This document shows positions 1-6,695 of a DNA stretch of 35,040 bases, in pieces. This DNA is from Gloeocapsa sp. DLM2.Bin57. GTDB taxonomy: Bacteria; Cyanobacteriota; Cyanobacteriia; Cyanobacteriales; Gloeocapsaceae. The translations under genes and the position numbers were made by a program. Each line of letters opens with the position of its first letter. Within the stretch, counting starts at the first letter, position 1. The stretch is taken from contig RECR01000064.1 of NCBI GenBank assembly GCA_007693955.1, positions 1-35,040 of the forward strand, in the 5' to 3' direction. A model generated the notes under the pieces. It was not told the DNA's origin. It saw only the letters and a list, made by a program, of their open reading frames with translations, and ran no database searches.

Positions 1-805
1 GTTGTTGAAGGTTGGCTAATTCTTCGTCTTTTTGAGTAATTATTACGGGGAATTCTCTTACTTGTTGTTGTAAGGTAGCTAACTCATCTTCTTTTTCTTG
101 AACTCTAGATTCTAAGTCAGTCAACTCTTGATCTTTTTTTTTAATAATTTCTATTGAGTCTTCTAACCCTTGTTGAAGATTAGTTAATTCTTCGTCTTTT
201 TGGTTAACTTTACCTTCTAAATTCTCTAACCGTTGTTGTAGATTAGTTAATTCTTCGTCTTTTTGGTTAACTCTAGATTCTAAGTCAGTCAACTCTTGAT
301 CTTTTTTTTTAATAATTTCTATTGAGTCTTCTAACCCTTGTTGAAGATTAGTTAATTCTTCGTTTTTTTGGGTAACTCTACCTTCTAAATTCCCCAAATC
401 TTGTTTGAGAGTGACTAATTCGTTTTCTTTCTGTTCAACTCTAGATTTTAAATCTCCTAACTCTTCTCGCAGAATAGCTAGCTGTTCATCTTTTTGGGTA
501 ACAATTTCTTGTGAATCATCTAGTATTTTTTGGAGAGCAGCTAATTCATTTTCTTTCTCTTGAATTTGACTTTCTGATTCTCCTAACTCTTGTTGTAAGG
601 TACTCGTTTCCTGCTTTAAAGTTTGATATTCGTCTGTTAACTCAGCTAATTTTTGTTCTCGTTCCTCTAATAACTTTAGTCGTTCATTTTCTTTTTCAAC
701 TTCTACTTTTTTCTGAAATTCCTGGATATTTCCCCATGCACCTAATAAGATAGCCAGTAATAAGACACCAAAGACGAGAGAGTTAACAAAATTAAACATT
801 TCCAT
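1..805 (-). CDS. Membrane-anchored coiled-coil protein, partial (3' end beyond window)
   Basis: An uninterrupted minus-strand frame of 268 codons opens with ATG at 805 (a second ATG follows at 799) and reaches the left edge without a stop. Residues about 6-25 form one hydrophobic segment. Everything after is a charged, Leu-rich coiled coil whose units are multiples of seven residues: blocks such as QKDEELTNLQQ recur at 21- or 35-residue spacing, and a 56-residue block is duplicated almost exactly. The gene starts 5 bp after the lptF stop, so it is probably the last visible gene of the lpt operon. Inferred topology is an N-terminal inner-membrane anchor with a long rod, whose side of the membrane is unclear. 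Function is unknown; an envelope spacer or scaffold role is only a guess from context. No Shine-Dalgarno is evident and lptF coupling is likely. Confidence 0.85.
   Translation of the reverse strand, partial: MEMFNFVNSLVFGVLLLAILLGAWGNIQEFQKKVEVEKENERLKLLEEREQKLAELTDEYQTLKQETSTLQQELGESESQIQEKENELAALQKILDDSQEIVTQKDEQLAILREELGDLKSRVEQKENELVTLKQDLGNLEGRVTQKNEELTNLQQGLEDSIEIIKKKDQELTDLESRVNQKDEELTNLQQRLENLEGKVNQKDEELTNLQQGLEDSIEIIKKKDQELTDLESRVQEKEDELATLQQQVREFPVIITQKDEELANLQQ
101..363. repeat. 168-bp-offset internal direct repeat with two T9/A9 tracts
   Basis: Bases 101-195 recur identically at 269-363 (95 bp, offset 168 bp, which is 56 codons). Each copy holds a run of nine T (134-142 and 302-310), read on the coding strand as AAA AAA AAA (Lys-Lys-Lys). 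The repeat lies in the coiled-coil gene and keeps both reading frame and heptad phase. The perfect identity suggests recent duplication or gene conversion. Confidence 0.9.
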
Positions 806-810
806 GGTTT

Positions 811-1977
811 TTAACGAGCAGATTTAACTAATAAATAAGTACCAGAAACTAACCCAAAAAAGTTAGGTAACCAAGCAGCCATAAAAGGAGATAAAATACC
901 CCAAATTCCTAGAGAACTAGAGAAAAATGAGAATAAGTAATAACCAAAAATAAGAACTACACAGATACCAAAGCTTGTAGCTCGGTTAGTATGAGTTGGT
1001 TGTAAACCTATCACTGACCCAATTATACCAAAAACTATGCACACAAAAGGAAGAGAAATTTTTTCTTGAATACGCACTTTTAGCTTACGTATTCTTTGTT
1101 CATCCCCACTGAGACGGAGAATCTGTAAATATTCTTGAGCTTGCACGATATTCATTTCACTATGACTACGACCGCGTTGAGCTAAATCTAATGGTGCTCT
1201 AGGAATGGCTAACTGTTGATGTTCAAAGCGAACAATATTGCGATAAGAACCATCGGTATCGATAATATAGATAGTACCATGAAAAAAGTCCCAAACATTA
1301 TCAACAATATTCCAAGAAGCGGTTTTAGCTGTCAAAATTTGATTGACATTCTCTTGAGAGCGATCTAAGATTGTTAAACCAATCATATTGCGACCATCGA
1401 ATTCTTCAGCGTAGAATAAACGATTTAAGACGGTTTCTCTGCTACCATCGGGACGTTCAACTCTTTTGTATTCGGGATAGATAATATTATTTTCTTTAAA
1501 ATCTGGTCTTTCTCTACTTAAAGCTTTTTCTAGGGTAACTGCAGCTTGATAATTTGCCATAGGAGCGATAAAATTATTAAAGAAGAAAGTTAAACCAGTA
1601 ATAAAGATACTCAGAATAAGTGCAGGGATAATCAAACGATAGATACTAATTCCTATACTGCGCAGAGCAATTAATTCACTATCAGAGGATAATCTGCTAT
1701 AAGCCATTAAAGTAGCTAAAAGCATAGACATAGGAAAAGCTAGAACGATAAATTCTGGCATTTTTAGCATCAAGATTTGAAAAGCGACGCTAGGGGGTAA
1801 ACCTGACTCGGTCATTTTGCGGACTAACTCGAAGACTATACCAATGGATAAACCCAAAGAAGTAAACAACCCCATACCAAATAACAAGGGTACAATTAGC
1901 TCTAGGATAAGATAACGATCCATCAATGAAGAAAAAAGAGGTAGTGAAGTAAGAGGATTCTTTTTATTAATATTCAT
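811..1977 (-). CDS. lptF: LptF/LptG (YjgP/YjgQ) family lipopolysaccharide export permease
   Basis: A 388-residue protein matching the LptF/G permease family. It has a hydrophobic N-terminal third (spans near residues 22-50, 56-75 and 98-118), a long central hydrophilic beta-rich region (about 120-300) that would be the periplasmic jellyroll, and three C-terminal spans (about 308-385). In E. coli, LptF and LptG form the transmembrane part of the LptB2FG exporter that extracts LPS from the inner membrane. Cyanobacteria commonly encode one such gene, which would imply a homodimer. It lies 13 bp downstream of lptB and 5 bp upstream of the coiled-coil gene. Whether it is closer to LptF or LptG cannot be decided here. 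Confidence 0.88.
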   Translation of the reverse strand: MNINKKNPLTSLPLFSSLMDRYLILELIVPLLFGMGLFTSLGLSIGIVFELVRKMTESGLPPSVAFQILMLKMPEFIVLAFPMSMLLATLMAYSRLSSDSELIALRSIGISIYRLIIPALILSIFITGLTFFFNNFIAPMANYQAAVTLEKALSRERPDFKENNIIYPEYKRVERPDGSRETVLNRLFYAEEFDGRNMIGLTILDRSQENVNQILTAKTASWNIVDNVWDFFHGTIYIIDTDGSYRNIVRFEHQQLAIPRAPLDLAQRGRSHSEMNIVQAQEYLQILRLSGDEQRIRKLKVRIQEKISLPFVCIVFGIIGSVIGLQPTHTNRATSFGICVVLIFGYYLFSFFSSSLGIWGILSPFMAAWLPNFFGLVSGTYLLVKSAR

Positions 1978-1990
1978 GGTGTGAGTGTGA

Positions 1991-2719
1991 TTAGAGTTGA
2001 AACTTATCCCCTAAATAGTACTGTCTAACAAGAGTATTATTGTATAGTTCTTCAGAAGTTCCTGAAGCGAAGATTTGACCATCACGCATAATATAAGCGC
2101 GATCTGTGATTGCTAAAGTTTCTCTGACGTTATGATCTGTAATGAGAATACCCATAGAGCGTTTTTTTAATTGAGCGATAATTTCTTGAATTTCTGCTAC
2201 AGCAATAGGATCAACACCTGCAAAAGGTTCATCAAGAAGTAAAAATTTAGGACCTGTCATACTTACCGCGAGAGAGCGTGCTATTTCGGTTCTACGTCTT
2301 TCCCCTCCTGAAACTTGCGATCCTTTGACGTGAGCAAATTTTTCCAGACGAAATTCTCGCATTAATTCTTGGAGACGTACTTCTTTAAGTTGGGGGGGAA
2401 TTTTAGCTTGTTCTAATACTAACAGAAGGTTTTCTAATACAGTAAGATTACGAAAAATACTAGCTTGTTGGGGTAAATAACCTATTCCTAGACGTGCTCT
2501 TTGATTAATGGGCATACTAGTAATATCAATATCTTCTAACCAAACATTCCCCTCATTAGGTTTAATTAAACCAGTAGCGATATAAAAAGTGGTGGTTTTT
2601 CCCGCACCATTAGGACCGAGTAAACCAACGATTTCTCCAGGAGATACTCTCAAATTAACCCGATTTACTACGCAAAGTTTACCATAGTATTTATGGATGT
2701 TTTCCAGAATAATAGCCAC
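1991..2719 (-). CDS. lptB: LPS export ABC transporter ATP-binding protein LptB
   Basis: A 242-residue ABC ATPase. The Walker A motif GPNGAGKT is at 35-42, the signature SGGE at 137-140, Walker B FLLLDEP at 159-165 and the switch histidine at 196. The length and the sequence around the signature (GGERRR) are typical of LptB, which powers LPS extraction with LptF/G on the cytoplasmic face. The start is GTG at 2719, 2 bp after the lptA stop, with no in-frame ATG nearby. Tight packing between lptA and lptF supports the assignment over a branched-chain amino-acid (LivF-like) ATPase. Confidence 0.93.
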   Translation of the reverse strand: MAIILENIHKYYGKLCVVNRVNLRVSPGEIVGLLGPNGAGKTTTFYIATGLIKPNEGNVWLEDIDITSMPINQRARLGIGYLPQQASIFRNLTVLENLLLVLEQAKIPPQLKEVRLQELMREFRLEKFAHVKGSQVSGGERRRTEIARSLAVSMTGPKFLLLDEPFAGVDPIAVAEIQEIIAQLKKRSMGILITDHNVRETLAITDRAYIMRDGQIFASGTSEELYNNTLVRQYYLGDKFQL

Positions 2720-2721
2720 GG

Positions 2722-3177
2722 TTAGTTTTCTGAATTTAAATTGTCTTCAAAGAGAATTACTGGTTCTTCTTCTTGATTATCAGTAATTATATAGATGGAT
2801 TCTACCTGTTGATCGTTTCTCGGAGTGGCGATAAACCTTCCTTGATCGATTAAATAGGTCATGTTTTCTGCTCGCATACTATTACCATTTTGCAAAACAT
2901 AAACATTACCAGTGAGGACTAAACGACGTTCTTTACTAAAATATTGTGCTTGAGTTGCGGTTGCTTGGATTTGTCTAGCGGGATAATAGATTTTTACGTT
3001 ACCTCTAGCGGTGATAATTCCCGTCTCTGAGTTGGCTTCTTGTATATCAGAACGTACTGTGAGAGCATTTTCTAAATCGGTAGATTGGGCGATCGCCTCT
3101 AGATTGAGAGTCAAAGCGGCGATCGTTCCTCCCCAAATCAGACCGAATAAACACAATAAACGAGAGTATTTTAACAT
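2722..3177 (-). CDS. lptA: LptA/OstA-like periplasmic LPS transport protein
   Basis: A 151-residue secreted protein. Residues about 1-30 form a signal peptide (hydrophobic core then a possible AIAQS cleavage region). The mature part fits the OstA/LptA beta-jellyroll family: motifs such as ITARGNVKIYYPARQIQATA and LVLTGNVYVLQNGN give the alternating short strands. LptA bridges LPS from LptC to LptD across the periplasm in proteobacteria. No separate lptC is visible. The small size and position directly upstream of lptB support LptA. Two GCGATCGC/GCGATCG sites fall in its 5' end. Confidence 0.85.
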   Translation of the reverse strand: MLKYSRLLCLFGLIWGGTIAALTLNLEAIAQSTDLENALTVRSDIQEANSETGIITARGNVKIYYPARQIQATATQAQYFSKERRLVLTGNVYVLQNGNSMRAENMTYLIDQGRFIATPRNDQQVESIYIITDNQEEEPVILFEDNLNSEN

Positions 3178-3182
3178 AATGG

Positions 3183-3554
3183 CTATTTAAAGCTAATTTT
3201 TGGTACTGATGTCACTAAATTTACTCTCAACTCAGGATCTGATTCTTGTAATTGTTTTAATAAATCTAGACTCTGAGTCAAAAAATCAGTGATATCAATC
3301 CCATAGTAACTTGGTTGATAACCTTTAAGTTTGTTACTCCCTTCCCCTAAGAGAATCATTGCACCACGCCAATTTTGATTACCAAGATGATAACAGGCTA
3401 CAGCTATTTGTAAGATACCCTGATAAAAGCTGCGATCTGGCTCTAAAGCTTCCATCCATAAGGCTTCTAGAGTATCATGACAAGCATAAAATTCCTGTTG
3501 ATTAAACAAGGCGATCGCTTCGGTAAATTCTGATTCAGTCTCAGCAGAACTCAA
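3183..3554 (-). CDS. DUF309 family protein
   Basis: A 123-residue protein with the DUF309 signature: FYACHDTLEALW near residues 21-33, then FYQGILQIAVACYHL and NWRGAMILLGEG. It is predicted all-helical and cytoplasmic, and the molecular function is unknown. The only plausible start is TTG at 3554, which overlaps the ftrC stop (TTGA); an AGGAG sequence lies about 11 bases upstream. No ATG occurs before the conserved core. It sits between ftrC and lptA in an apparent operon. The annotation is firm at family level only. Confidence 0.85.
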   Translation of the reverse strand: MSSAETESEFTEAIALFNQQEFYACHDTLEALWMEALEPDRSFYQGILQIAVACYHLGNQNWRGAMILLGEGSNKLKGYQPSYYGIDITDFLTQSLDLLKQLQESDPELRVNLVTSVPKISFK

Positions 3555-3919
3555 AGAGACATACTCTCCTGGACTTCTTGGAGTTCTTCGATAGTAATAT
3601 CTTGTCTTGTTCCTGCAAAATCGTTATCTGGGGTAATAAACAGCATACAGTGACATTCTTTACGTTCTCGCATCGGAACACAAGGACAATTCCAATAGGT
3701 GTTTTTTACTTCTGCTTCTTTATCTTCGTAGTGCCTACATGGACAAAGAGGGGCACCTAACTCTTCTTTATGTTTAGCTAATCCTTGAATAACCACAGCG
3801 GTTACGGAAGGATCAACACAGAAATAGGTATCTGTGCGTTTAGCGTATTGTTCAGAAAAGTTTTTCATCGCTAATAAGGTTTTATCTTGTCCGGTGTGAT
3901 TGGTTGCTTCTGAAGTCAT
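3551..3919 (-). CDS. ftrC: Ferredoxin:thioredoxin reductase catalytic (beta) subunit
   Basis: A 122-residue protein from ATG 3919. An in-frame start at 3973 would add 18 residues that do not resemble the family. It contains three paired-cysteine motifs: CPC at 59-61, CPC at 78-80 and CHC at 89-91. By comparison with the known cyanobacterial enzyme, Cys59, 78, 80 and 89 would hold the [4Fe-4S] cluster, and Cys61 and Cys91 would form the redox-active disulfide. The enzyme passes electrons from photosystem I via ferredoxin to thioredoxin and heterodimerises with the variable subunit FtrV, which is not in this window. It appears to be first in the operon that continues into the lpt genes. Confidence 0.95.
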   Translation of the reverse strand: MTSEATNHTGQDKTLLAMKNFSEQYAKRTDTYFCVDPSVTAVVIQGLAKHKEELGAPLCPCRHYEDKEAEVKNTYWNCPCVPMRERKECHCMLFITPDNDFAGTRQDITIEELQEVQESMSL

Positions 3920-3979
3920 TGGATTTAATTTCGTTTTAATAGTTATTTTATATCTTAAGGGAAAGCAGGACAAAGTTAA

Positions 3980-4002
3980 GGTGTAGGGTTATTCTCTACA
4001 CC
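3980..4002 (-). terminator. Possible terminator hairpin after pstS
   Basis: GGTGTAG at 3980-3986 pairs with CTACACC at 3996-4002 around a 9-base loop, 12 bases beyond the pstS stop. The minus-strand tail TTAACTTTG is only moderately T-rich, so termination strength is uncertain. Confidence 0.45.
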
Positions 4003-4013
4003 CTAACCCATAA

Positions 4014-5018
4014 TTAAAATTGTTGTTCTCGCTGTAGAACTTCTAAAATAGTCAGATTAGGTTCAGGAACACCATTAAAGACAGTACCTACTTTACCTTG
4101 AGTAAAGCGGACAAAACCAATGTGATAAGCTTCTTCTGGTAAGGGTATATAACCTACTTGTTCAATAATTCTGGTAGCGTTTTTGAGGTAAAAATCAATG
4201 AATCTACGAAATTGAGGGTTTTTTTGTGCAGACTGAATATTGACGTAAATAAACAAAGGACGAGATAAGGGTTGATAGGTATTATTTTCGACGTTTTCCC
4301 TAGTGGGTGCAACTCCATTAACGCTTAAAGCTTTTAATTTATCTTGATTGAGGAAGTAATAAGATAAACCAAAATATCCTAAGCCTCCTAAACTTTGGTT
4401 GACTCCTTGTACTAAGATATCGTCGTCTTCACTAGCAACAATATCACTACGAGAAGTATTGGCGTTGAGAATCGCTTCGTTAAAATAATCGTATGTTCCC
4501 GAGTCAACACCAGGAGCAAATAAAAGCAATCCTTCATCTTTCCAAGCGGGGTTAACTTGTTGCCAGTTGGTTATTCTACCTTGGGCTGATGTTTCCCAAA
4601 TGGTTTTGAGTTCTTCTGTGGTAATGTTATCAACCCAGTCATTGTTAGGATTGACTACTATAGTTAAAGCGTCAAAAGCAACGGGTATCTCAATATATCC
4701 TATCCCATTAGCTCGACAAGTTTCCATCTCTTGGTTAGAAATAGGACGAGAAGCACCGTTAATATCGGTTTCTCCTGCACAGAATTTACGAAAACCTCCT
4801 CCAGTACCAGAAAAGGAGACAGATACTTGTAAATCTCCCGCTTCTTGTTCAAATGCTTGCTGTATCGCTGCAGTAATTGGATAGACTGTACTAGATCCGT
4901 CTATATCAATAACATTATCAGCGACTCTCTCGGGGATTTGAGAGTAACCCCTACCTGCAGCTAGGGTAAATACAGCTACTAATAGACAAAGAAAAATACT
5001 CAACTTAGAAATCTTCAT
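4014..5018 (-). CDS. Phosphate-binding periplasmic protein, PstS/SphX type
   Basis: A 334-residue secreted protein with a signal peptide (about residues 1-26, ending near GYSQ). The PstS-type phosphate-binding signature IDGSSTVYPIT lies near 38-48, followed by FSGTGGGFRKFCAGETDI and GVDSGTYDYF. It binds inorganic phosphate in the periplasm and delivers it to PstCAB. The pst permease genes are not adjacent, which fits cyanobacterial stand-alone SphX-type paralogues. No CTTAACCT-type Pho box is apparent upstream, but a near-perfect 18-bp palindrome lies at 5085-5102. PstS versus SphX cannot be settled by eye. Confidence 0.88.
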   Translation of the reverse strand: MKISKLSIFLCLLVAVFTLAAGRGYSQIPERVADNVIDIDGSSTVYPITAAIQQAFEQEAGDLQVSVSFSGTGGGFRKFCAGETDINGASRPISNQEMETCRANGIGYIEIPVAFDALTIVVNPNNDWVDNITTEELKTIWETSAQGRITNWQQVNPAWKDEGLLLFAPGVDSGTYDYFNEAILNANTSRSDIVASEDDDILVQGVNQSLGGLGYFGLSYYFLNQDKLKALSVNGVAPTRENVENNTYQPLSRPLFIYVNIQSAQKNPQFRRFIDFYLKNATRIIEQVGYIPLPEEAYHIGFVRFTQGKVGTVFNGVPEPNLTILEVLQREQQF

Positions 5019-5084
5019 AAACAGTTATTAGGGATAGTGATTTCATACTCAAGTATAGTTGCTTCTCTTTCTCTTGGATTTTCT

Positions 5085-5102
5085 GTGTATCCTAGAATAC
5101 AC
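5085..5102. promoter_or_regulatory. Palindrome upstream of phosphate-binding protein (possible operator)
   Basis: GTGTATCCTAGAATACAC is an 18-bp inverted repeat, symmetric except for one central base pair per half. It lies 67 bp upstream of the pstS-like start. A possible minus-strand -10 box (TATACT) lies between it and the gene, so the position suits an activator or repressor site. No regulator is identified. Confidence 0.4.
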
Positions 5103-5182
5103 TAATTTTCAGGGAAGAGGGGAAGTGTGGGGAGTAGGGAGAGTATATTATATAGGAATAATAACTTATAATACCTAACACC

Positions 5183-6058
5183 TCATAAAAAAATACGACC
5201 TTCACTGACTAAAACAGAATTTCCCCCTACTCTAATAGAGTAAAGTTGACTATCTTGACAATCAGCTGAGGCTTTTAATAAACTAGGACGACCCATTTCT
5301 AAACCTTGTTCTATAATCCATTCTAGAGTACCCGAGGAGTGTAAGTTATCTTTGACTAAATAAGCAGCTAAAGCGGTTGCACCTGATCCTGTAGCGGGAT
5401 CTTCGCTTATACCTAAAGCAGGAGCAAACATCCGCGCGTGAATATCTGCTTCTTTAGCTACTGTTTCTCTTGTAAATAGATACAAATGGGGTGACCAATA
5501 ACAGCTTAAAATCTGCTCCCATAATGGTAGATTAAGTTTAACTTGACCGATAACCTCTAAATTAGTTAAATGTATAAATAGAAAAGGTAAACCACAAGAA
5601 ACAGCAGCTATATCCAGGATATCTGCGGGATTAATGTTTAAGATTTGGGCAAGATCTCTTGTTTCGGGTAATGTTTTCTGATATTCTGGAGTTGTGGTTG
5701 AAGTTAGTTCTGTATAACCAGTTTCAGGTTCAATTTTTACTCTTATTGTTCCCACTCCTTCTTCAAAAACTAGAGAAGATGTAGGTTTAATTCGACTCAA
5801 TAAATAAGCTGTACCTAGGGTAGGATGTCCCGCAAAAGGTAACTCAGCAAATGGGGTAAATATGCGCAATCTATGAGTATGAATGGGTTTTTCAGGAGGT
5901 AAGACAAAAACCGTTTCTGAGAGGTTAAATTCTCTAGCGATTTGCTGCATTTGAGAGGTGGTTAACCCTTGAGCATCGGGAAAAACCGCTAAAGGATTAC
6001 CACCAAAAATTTGTTGCGTAAAAACATCTATAGTATAATAATTATAGGTTCTAGTCAT
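5183..6058 (-). CDS. PhzF family isomerase
   Basis: A 291-residue protein from ATG 6058, just behind a possible GTG at 6061. It has PhzF-family motifs: FGGNPLAVF near 18-26, LSETVF with the likely catalytic Glu at 48, GHPTLGTAYLL, and a C-terminal DPATGSGATALAAYL. The fold is a two-domain diaminopimelate-epimerase-like barrel. PhzF of phenazine synthesis isomerises trans-2,3-dihydro-3-hydroxyanthranilate, but most family members have unknown substrates and no phenazine genes are nearby. The start lies inside the upstream antitoxin gene (8-bp overlap), so it is probably co-translated with the toxin-antitoxin pair. Confidence 0.9.
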   Translation of the reverse strand: MTRTYNYYTIDVFTQQIFGGNPLAVFPDAQGLTTSQMQQIAREFNLSETVFVLPPEKPIHTHRLRIFTPFAELPFAGHPTLGTAYLLSRIKPTSSLVFEEGVGTIRVKIEPETGYTELTSTTTPEYQKTLPETRDLAQILNINPADILDIAAVSCGLPFLFIHLTNLEVIGQVKLNLPLWEQILSCYWSPHLYLFTRETVAKEADIHARMFAPALGISEDPATGSGATALAAYLVKDNLHSSGTLEWIIEQGLEMGRPSLLKASADCQDSQLYSIRVGGNSVLVSEGRIFL

Positions 6059-6287
6059 CACAGTCAGAAAAATTAAATACCAATGTTTGGATTACTTCTT
6101 GAGGTTGGTTGTTTTGCCAAATAGTTTTTTGCAGACGTTCCACAGTTTCAGGAGCAAAAAAACGCTCTCCTGTTTCTAGACAAACCCTAGCAGGAACATT
6201 TTTGATTAAATATAGTTTACCGTTGACTTCAATAGTATAATTTACTTTCTTTTCCACTAAAGTTTCTTGTCTAAATTCCGTTGACAT
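6051..6287 (-). CDS. YgiT-like antitoxin with degenerate zinc knuckle
   Basis: A 78-residue protein resembling the small YgiT-type zinc-finger antitoxins: VNYTIEVNGKLYLIKNVPARVC, then GERFFAPETVERL. The family normally has CxxC at the N terminus and CxxCG after the NVPA motif. Here the first pair is absent and the second has one Cys left (RVCLETGE), so zinc binding is probably lost. A strong Shine-Dalgarno (AAGGAG) lies 8 bases before ATG 6287. It overlaps the toxin gene by 17 bp and phzF by 8 bp. The antitoxin role is inferred from family and gene order. Confidence 0.72.
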   Translation of the reverse strand: MSTEFRQETLVEKKVNYTIEVNGKLYLIKNVPARVCLETGERFFAPETVERLQKTIWQNNQPQEVIQTLVFNFSDCDD

Positions 6288-6594
6288 TTTTCTTTCTCCT
6301 TAACTTAAAATTAATCCACAATTGAGGATCTGGTTCATATATAGTAATAATTTTTATTAAAGGTCTATCTGGATAACTACAATGGATATGTAAGACTTTA
6401 CCAGCTAAAGTAACTCCCCCAATCAAGCAACTTGCACCATATTTATCATCGGGATAATCTTCGATAACCTCACTTTGTTCTATTGCTTCTTGCAATTCTT
6501 GAACAGCGATTTGACGAAAAATAGTTGGGTCAAGAGCGTGTTGAGAAAATTCAAATTGGTTTTGTCTAACTTTTTGACGAATTTTCTCAATCAT
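6271..6594 (-). CDS. DUF4258 family protein, putative toxin
   Basis: A 107-residue basic protein matching DUF4258: FEFSQHAL near 14-21, a central EVIEDYPDDKYGASCL segment, and LHIHCSYPDRPLIKIITIYEPD near 70-91. DUF4258 proteins are usually found directly upstream of YgiT-like or small antitoxins and are treated as RelE/BrnT-like putative toxins. That is the order here, with a 17-bp overlap. A candidate extended -10 (6604-6612) would give an almost leaderless mRNA. Toxicity is untested. Confidence 0.72.
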   Translation of the reverse strand: MIEKIRQKVRQNQFEFSQHALDPTIFRQIAVQELQEAIEQSEVIEDYPDDKYGASCLIGGVTLAGKVLHIHCSYPDRPLIKIITIYEPDPQLWINFKLRRKKNVNGI

Positions 6595-6603
6595 TTTGAT
6601 TCT

Positions 6604-6612
6604 ATTTTAACA
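6604..6612 (-). promoter_or_regulatory. Candidate extended -10 promoter for the toxin/antitoxin/phzF operon
   Basis: On the minus strand this reads TGTTAAAAT, a TGn extended -10 element. The expected start is about 3 bases before the toxin ATG, so the leader would be very short. No good -35 box is seen. Confidence 0.35.
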
Positions 6613-6658
6613 CAAAGCAATGATAATTAGTGCTTAAACCGTACCATAAATTCTACAA

Positions 6659-6664
6659 TATAAT
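6659..6664 (+). promoter_or_regulatory. Candidate -10 box for gatB
   Basis: A perfect TATAAT lies 31 bp before the gatB ATG. No convincing TTGACA lies 16-18 bp upstream, so this is a weak call from one box. Confidence 0.35.
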
Positions 6665-6695
6665 AAAACTGTCTTAACAAAGGGTAAAAAGTTTC

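Noticed and set aside
511-753. Plus-strand 80-residue hydrophobic ORF
   Set aside because: It is the complement of the coiled-coil gene at 1-805; its hydrophobic look comes from antisense of Glu/Gln/Leu codons.
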